Assembly (NCBI GenBank): GCA_910578235.1
Contig: CAJTPP010000090.1
Span: forward strand, 1 to 8,102
From: an uncultured Clostridia bacterium
Lineage (GTDB): Bacteria > Bacillota > Clostridia > UBA1381
DNA length: 8,102 nt
Reading direction: 5' to 3'
Shown here: positions 3,859-8,102 of the stretch, piece by piece
How positions within the stretch are numbered: the first letter of the stretch is position 1
Layout of the letters: each line of letters opens with the position of its first letter
Program-made: the position numbers and the translations under genes
The notes under the pieces: generated by a model
The model's database searches: none
What the model saw: the letters and a program-made list of their open reading frames with translations, nothing else
What the model was told of the DNA's origin: nothing

Positions 3859-4416
3859 ATGAAAAATATTAAATCAATCACGCTCGGTATCCTTATAGGA
3901 GCCACAGCCACACTATCCATCACCGCATTAGCCGAATATATCGTTGTACCGAATTCTTTTCCCGTTAAAGTCAACGGCGTTGAAACCACCATACAGGGCT
4001 ATAACATCAATGACGAAACATACTTCAAGCTTCGTGATGTTTCCGCCGCTGTCGGCGGCTTCGAGGTCGGCTTCGAGGATAACGCTATTATTGTTAATAC
4101 TCCCCAGAAGCCGACACCTGCACCAATCGCCACCTCTGATATTACCATCGTAAAAGGTGAGGACGGCAACGACTATACAAGCGATGGGTTAAGAATCTCT
4201 TATGTTGACAATATCGCTTATGTTAATAAATATGATATAGAGCAGAAAATCCGTGATAAAGGATTGAATAATTATATTATAGCCAATAATTATCTTATAG
4301 ATAAAAATACTGCTATAAGAGTAATAAATGATATTTCTCTTTGTCCCAATGAAAATACACTAATTCTCTTAGACTATTACATATCTACTCTACTACCATT
4401 CATCAGCACTCTATAA
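3859..4416 (+). CDS. Secreted stalk-domain (copper amine oxidase N-terminal-like) protein
   Basis: A 185-residue protein. Residues 1-26 are a signal-peptide candidate: MKNIKS, a hydrophobic stretch LGILIGATATLSITALA, probable cleavage near ALA-E. Residues about 30-82 fit the stalk domain: FPVKVNGVETTIQGYNINDETYFKLRDVSAAVGG and an aliphatic strand ending INT. A short Pro-rich linker (PTPAPI) leads to a second region (SDGLRISYVDNIAYVNKYDIEQKI) I cannot name. The C-terminal 60 residues are AT-rich in codon use and end in an oddly hydrophobic LLDYYISTLLPFISTL, which may mark a truncated or shifted end. ATG at 3859 is 8 nt after AAGGAGG. It has its own promoter and is convergent with the tail operon, so it is probably a prophage cargo gene expressed by the lysogen, acting at the cell surface. 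Copper binding or amine oxidase activity is not implied. Confidence 0.78.
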   Translation: MKNIKSITLGILIGATATLSITALAEYIVVPNSFPVKVNGVETTIQGYNINDETYFKLRDVSAAVGGFEVGFEDNAIIVNTPQKPTPAPIATSDITIVKGEDGNDYTSDGLRISYVDNIAYVNKYDIEQKIRDKGLNNYIIANNYLIDKNTAIRVINDISLCPNENTLILLDYYISTLLPFISTL

Positions 4417-4438
4417 AAGCGGGATTATCCGCTTTTTT
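4415..4438. terminator. Bidirectional terminator shared by stalk gene and tail operon
   Basis: AAAAGCGG (4415-4422), a 6-base loop and CCGCTTTT (4429-4436) followed by TT act in the plus direction. The minus-strand reading (CCGCTTTT then ATAG) is a weaker terminator. The stop codon of the stalk gene (4414-4416) and that of the tail gene (4437-4439) both overlap the edges of the hairpin, so the two genes end with no spare sequence. Confidence 0.85.
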
Positions 4439-6221
4439 ATTTAGATATTTGCGCCCATATGTCGTCAATCTCTTGTAAAATATCTCTTCCGTTTGCCATA
4501 ATACTCTTACCATTTAAATTAACATTGCCGTCAGTATGAAGATTAATGCTCCTGCTGTTATTCGCAAGTATCTGCATGACTCCCTGACTTACAGATATAA
4601 TAGCAGCTTCCTCATAACCTGCGGTGGCTTCGTTTTTATCCTGCAATATAATTCTTCTGCCGACGGTTGCGTCTTTCGTGACATTTATATCCGTGTCCGA
4701 CTCAATTTTACCGCCTTGAACTATACCGCTGAAAATTACATCTCCTTTTTCGTCCATGAAAATGGCAGGCTTACCGTCATTATCATATATAGCAAATGCA
4801 TACTTGTCCCCGTGGTCGCCCAGCTTTATTTTTAGCTTTTTGCCTGTCTCGTCATAGATATTCAGCGCGAATTTACCGCCGACATTGCCGAGTTCCAGAC
4901 GCTTAACCTTGCTGTTACTGCTTTTCTCCTGATAAATCGTCAGCAAGTCGCCGATAATCTTCAACAGCTCATTATCGCTCTGTACGCCGTTACGGTCGGT
5001 GTTCACCACACCCTGCATTTTGCGCGTGGCAATGCTTTTGTTAGCCGTCTGCACCGCTTCAATATGGCGCTTTGCGTGCCGAAGCTGATACATCGTAAAG
5101 AACATATCACGCCGCATATGACCTATGGATATAAGCGTCTGGTGCGCTTCAAACGGATACCACGTGCCCTCAATAACGCGCTCGGCATATTCCGTACCGT
5201 CAAGGTCGTACACATGCACCGTATCGCCAAGCTCCACCTTCTCTATATCGCCGTATTCCTCCAGCTTTGACAAGTCTATCAGATTTCCCGAAATAGTGAG
5301 CTTCGGAATGTCTATCCTGTCCTCGTTTACGCCTTCAATCATTCCCCCGTCAGGCTCAATATTATCCGTTGTTTCTCCGTTAAATTCCCACAATGCGTGC
5401 GCAAGTATCTTCTCAGGCTCCGTATAGTCGCTGTAGTCTTTAAAGCCCTCGTGTATACCGTATTTCTCCGCGTTAGGGCTTAATATGTATTCCTTGCCAT
5501 ATTCCCTATTGTTAGCCAGCTTGGCGTGTTTTATCGTCAAATCCTCCGCTCCGAACGGGTACAGTTTTGTTATCATCTCCTCCGTACTGCGCTCAATATT
5601 GATATTCTGCATATTCTTATCCAGCGTCAGCCTTACATGATTATCACGCCCTAAACGCTCCACAAGCGCGAACTTCGTGCCGTTGGAATATATCTCGCCT
5701 CTGCCGCCGCACTCAATGACCGTATGCAGGAAGTCCCACAGGTTCGTTTTATCCGTGGAGAAGAAATCAATCTTAAATTTATCCTCTCCAACCCACTGCA
5801 TACCCAGTTCTTTTAATTCCGCGTCCGTATAAACCGAAAATTGCGGCTCTAAATCGCCTGACAGCTTTTTCAGCGCTTCTCTGATTACATATGACGTTGT
5901 CCTGCCTATCATATCAGGGACATTCGGCAAAAACGCTTTTTTTGCTCTTTTTGAAAATAAATCCTCAGCGACAACGCGTACAAAGTCCCTGCCGTCCATT
6001 GTGCGCGTAATTCGCATAATTTCATATATACGTCCCGAACAGCTTAACAGCATACTTTCCTCAATCATTCTCGCCTTGTCGTCCATAGGATAATCAAAGG
6101 CCAGAACAGCTATATCATTTATGTGTCTCTGCTCCGAAACATTGACGGCCTCGTGCAGAATAACCCCTGTTTCAAAATTTGTCGCCTTGCGTTTATGTAA
6201 TCTTAATACGTTATTATTCAT
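4437..6221 (-). CDS. Phage tail protein, Tal/prophage endopeptidase-tail type
   Basis: A 594-residue baseplate-hub/tail-tip protein. The first 390 residues or so resemble the Tal (gp27-like) family: an N-terminal NVLRLHKRKATNFETGVILHEAVNVSEQRHINDI, then LSCSGRIYEIMRI, IIL-type barrels and a WDFLHTVIECGGRGEIY segment typical of this group. After a helical region (YQLRHAKRHIEAVQTANKSIATRKM; about 380-405) the C-terminal part is a Gly/Asp-rich beta repeat region (YDETGKKLKIKLGDHG, FSGIVQGGKIESDTDINV, GNVNLNGKSIM) like the beta-helical ends of tail fibres. No catalytic motif for a peptidoglycan hydrolase is evident, so peptidase activity is not claimed. ATG at 6221 overlaps the end of dit by 8 bp (ATGAATAA), indicating coupling. 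In siphophages this protein forms the tail tip with Dit. Confidence 0.85.
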   Translation of the reverse strand: MNNNVLRLHKRKATNFETGVILHEAVNVSEQRHINDIAVLAFDYPMDDKARMIEESMLLSCSGRIYEIMRITRTMDGRDFVRVVAEDLFSKRAKKAFLPNVPDMIGRTTSYVIREALKKLSGDLEPQFSVYTDAELKELGMQWVGEDKFKIDFFSTDKTNLWDFLHTVIECGGRGEIYSNGTKFALVERLGRDNHVRLTLDKNMQNINIERSTEEMITKLYPFGAEDLTIKHAKLANNREYGKEYILSPNAEKYGIHEGFKDYSDYTEPEKILAHALWEFNGETTDNIEPDGGMIEGVNEDRIDIPKLTISGNLIDLSKLEEYGDIEKVELGDTVHVYDLDGTEYAERVIEGTWYPFEAHQTLISIGHMRRDMFFTMYQLRHAKRHIEAVQTANKSIATRKMQGVVNTDRNGVQSDNELLKIIGDLLTIYQEKSSNSKVKRLELGNVGGKFALNIYDETGKKLKIKLGDHGDKYAFAIYDNDGKPAIFMDEKGDVIFSGIVQGGKIESDTDINVTKDATVGRRIILQDKNEATAGYEEAAIISVSQGVMQILANNSRSINLHTDGNVNLNGKSIMANGRDILQEIDDIWAQISK

Positions 6222-7038
6222 CCCATTTTACCTCGCTTAAATCCGCGTCATGCAAATAACGCGGCTCGTATTTTACTTCTATTGTCGACGTTCCTGATAC
6301 CGTTATAATATTCTCCCCGGGCGCAAGCTCAAAGAACGTGCCCGACACATTTTCCATATGACTGCCGTCGTTATTCGTAACATGCTGATGTTCACAGTCA
6401 GCTATACAATTGCCGCCTACCGTCAGTTTATGTCCGTTACATGTGAGCGTCACACTGCCCGACGCTCCCGATATAGTGATAACCGGCTTTACAGGAGCAT
6501 CGCCTATATTCATAACAACATGACTATGACGGCCTGTGCCGCTGAATGTAAAGCATGATGACGTGTCGATCGGAATATCATCGTCTAAAAATATTTCGTC
6601 GTCAAGATACGGCCCTTCAATCACGTCAAATATCAGCTTAGCGAATGATTTCACCTTGAATAGCACCGAAAGCACCGCGCTTTTACCGTGCTCGGGCTTG
6701 TACTCGATAGTGTCCTCAACATCGGCGTCCCACTTTACAAGAGGGCTGTCGTCAAAGGTTAAGTCGCCCTTACCCATAAGCCACGCCGCCAATTTTGACA
6801 GCTTCTTTTGAAGCGCGGACAGATTATCGGCGGCCACTTTCAAGTCCATTTTAAAGGTGCGGCTTTTATAAAATTTCCTGCCGTGCATATTCGCTTCCGA
6901 AAAATCGTAATCATCATCCGCGTACGGCGTTTCAAAGATCTGCTTCTTCGTTTCGGGACGGATAGGACGCGACTGCGTCTGTGCAGTCACGCCGAAGTCC
7001 CCCGTATGCTTATTCCTGAATTTAAATCCTGCTCTCAT
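6214..7038 (-). CDS. dit: Distal tail protein (Dit), siphovirus tail family
   Basis: A 274-residue structural protein that forms the hub linking the tail tube to the tail tip. Residues about 1-150 fit the Dit N-terminal domain (RKFYKSRTFKMDLKVAADNL, then LAAWLMGKGDLTFDDSP, then LIFDVIEGPYLDDEIFLDDD). Residues about 160-274 fit the galectin-like C-terminal domain (VMNIGDAPVKPVITISG, LAPGENIITVSGTSTIEVKYEPRYL). ATG at 7038 lies two bases after the tape measure stop with AAGGA 8 nt upstream. Position between tape measure and Tal genes is the conserved siphophage order. A His-rich loop (CEHQHVTNNDGSH; about 235-247) is unusual for the domain but may be a surface loop. Confidence 0.87.
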   Translation of the reverse strand: MRAGFKFRNKHTGDFGVTAQTQSRPIRPETKKQIFETPYADDDYDFSEANMHGRKFYKSRTFKMDLKVAADNLSALQKKLSKLAAWLMGKGDLTFDDSPLVKWDADVEDTIEYKPEHGKSAVLSVLFKVKSFAKLIFDVIEGPYLDDEIFLDDDIPIDTSSCFTFSGTGRHSHVVMNIGDAPVKPVITISGASGSVTLTCNGHKLTVGGNCIADCEHQHVTNNDGSHMENVSGTFFELAPGENIITVSGTSTIEVKYEPRYLHDADLSEVKWDE

Positions 7039-7040
7039 AT

Positions 7041-8102
7041 TTATGATCCTTCCATATATTTTTCTATTACTGATGCGTCATTTGTTGTAATATTTATCTG
7101 ACGGCTGTCATTAAAATTCTGCTGTTCCATTTTAATATCCCGTATAGCGTCAATAATCTCGGATAACGTATGGTTTATATCATTGCTCGAACCTGCGATT
7201 TTCGAGGTAAGCTCGCCGACAATACCCGATACATTAATATCGGTGTTGGTGACGATATTTCTCAGGAAGTCGGCCTTCATGTCCTCGGCAGTTCCATAAT
7301 CGGCTTGAAGCGCGTCAATCGTGGCGGTGTTTTTCACTTGCAGCTGGTACAGCTCTTCGTCACGCTGTAACTGCTTCATCTGTTCCTCGAGCTCCTTGTA
7401 TTTCTGCTGTCCTCTGTCGGTAACCGCGCCCGCATATATGTCAAGCTGTCCCGCAACCTCGGCCATATCAACCTTACGATCCTCTACTGTCCAGCTGTCA
7501 CGTAAAGCCTGTTCCTGCTTTTGAAACTCCTCCTGCATTTTATTTATGTAGTCCTGCTGTTCCTTCAGCATATCGTCATACGCCTCTGACGCTTCGTCCC
7601 ATGAGCTGTGATTAAGCTCCGTCATAGCTTCGTTATATTCTCTGCGGGATATAAGTCCCTGGTCGTAGTATTCCTGAATATACGCCTTTATACGCTCTAA
7701 GCCCTGAACGTATTCCTCGTCCGTCATACCGAAGTATTTGCGCTGTTCATCAAGCCAGCTTAAAGACTGTTCCTTGCGCTCGCTGTACATTGACGAACCA
7801 AGTTTCTGACCGTATTCGTCAAACTCTTTCTGAGTCAGTTCACCGTTCGCCAACGCTTCACGGTGTCTGTCCATAACTCGGTTATACGCTTCAAGCGGAT
7901 CGTCTCCGCTGTCCTGCCAGTCATTGAAATATGTATGATCGCTGATATAAGCCTTTGATATGTCAAACTGCTCCGAAAGTCCTTCCTTTACCTTGTCGAT
8001 ATACATTTCGTCAAGGTCTGTCTTGCTCTCGATATATTCCCTGTGGCTGATTATACCCTGCTCGTAATACTCCCGCGTATACTCCCGCATACGGTCAATT
8101 CC
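7041..8102 (-). CDS. Tape measure protein, C-terminal part (cut by the window edge)
   Basis: The frame is open to the right edge, so the N-terminal part is outside. The nearest ATG (8090) lies inside a repeat and is not a start. About 354 residues are seen. They hold three copies of a helical repeat (two good, one degenerate) of the form G-x-E/D-R...Y..EYY-x-QG-x-IS-x-REY, then long charged coiled-coil helices (EAYDDMLKEQQDYINKMQ, QQKYKELEEQMKQLQRDEEL), and a C-terminal segment ending NITTNDASVIEKYMEGS. Tape measure proteins are long helical proteins that set tail length. This gene lies immediately upstream of dit with a 2-bp gap, as in siphophages. The repeat content also resembles tail-chaperone-like or hub proteins, but position makes tape measure most likely. 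Confidence 0.82.
   Translation of the reverse strand, partial: GIDRMREYTREYYEQGIISHREYIESKTDLDEMYIDKVKEGLSEQFDISKAYISDHTYFNDWQDSGDDPLEAYNRVMDRHREALANGELTQKEFDEYGQKLGSSMYSERKEQSLSWLDEQRKYFGMTDEEYVQGLERIKAYIQEYYDQGLISRREYNEAMTELNHSSWDEASEAYDDMLKEQQDYINKMQEEFQKQEQALRDSWTVEDRKVDMAEVAGQLDIYAGAVTDRGQQKYKELEEQMKQLQRDEELYQLQVKNTATIDALQADYGTAEDMKADFLRNIVTNTDINVSGIVGELTSKIAGSSNDINHTLSEIIDAIRDIKMEQQNFNDSRQINITTNDASVIEKYMEGS
7614..7703 (-). repeat. Helical repeat in the tape measure protein (copy C)
   Basis: This 30-codon unit and the one at 8013-8102 share 16 of 30 residues by hand count, including the block EYY-x-QG-x-IS-x-REY. A third, degenerate copy lies at 7800-7889. The glycine residues are 71 and 62 residues apart, so the full repeat is about 60-70 residues. 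Confidence 0.7.

Noticed and set aside
5125..5427. Plus-strand open frame of 100 codons inside the Tal gene
   Set aside because: Antisense to a well supported tail gene, Ser/Pro-rich composition of a mirror frame, no start signals.
6536..6811. Plus-strand open frame of 91 codons inside dit
   Set aside because: Antisense to dit with no ribosome binding site or recognisable domain.
1..8102. CRISPR array, tRNA or rRNA gene, insertion sequence, attachment site
   Set aside because: No regularly spaced direct repeats, no cloverleaf or rRNA core sequence, no transposase frame with terminal repeats, and no integrase or duplicated core that would mark att.

Overview
This window looks like part of an integrated, temperate tailed phage (siphovirus type) in a low-GC Firmicute, most likely a Clostridia member. 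The support is AT-rich intergenic DNA with consensus TTGACA/TATAAT promoters and strong GGAGG ribosome binding sites, a Gram-positive tail module, an ImmA-type metalloprotease, a Bro-N/KilAC antirepressor and a stalk-domain (copper amine oxidase N-terminal) protein. No rRNA, tRNA, integrase or host housekeeping gene is visible, so the species cannot be named.

Right half (4437-8102, minus strand): a compact tail operon. It runs from the 3' part of the tape measure gene (cut by the window edge) to the distal tail protein Dit and then the tail-associated Tal/endopeptidase-type protein, with gaps or overlaps of only a few bases. Codons here are visibly richer in G and C than in the accessory genes. 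The operon ends in a compact bidirectional terminator shared with a convergent plus-strand gene (3859-4416) for a secreted stalk-domain protein, probably a prophage cargo gene with its own promoter.

Middle (2039-3800, minus strand, very AT-rich): an accessory island. A two-gene operon (DUF6978-like, then DUF1828/DUF1829-like) starts at a promoter that carries a 21-bp palindrome and sits back to back with the cargo-gene promoter. A separate ribbon-helix-helix regulator gene follows, with an operator-like inverted repeat over its own promoter. For the DUF6978-like and regulator genes, the longest open frame begins on the TTG of the -35 box; the supported starts lie further in.

Left half (1-2038): the minus-strand lysogeny-control genes for a Bro-N/KilAC antirepressor and an ImmA-like protease, which are translationally coupled. 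Between the regulator and the antirepressor a strong plus-strand promoter, set in a 15-bp inverted repeat, drives a roughly 70-nt untranslated RNA ending at an intrinsic terminator.

The most interesting part is 1-474. It has the layout of a small type I toxin-antitoxin locus: a 20-residue hydrophobic peptide gene with its Shine-Dalgarno buried in a GAAA-capped hairpin, opposed by a strong convergent promoter making a roughly 105-nt structured antisense RNA. A diverged second copy of the toxin promoter and leader lies at the left edge, so the locus is probably a tandem array that continues outside the window. These assignments come from reading the sequence only; nothing was searched or folded by computer.
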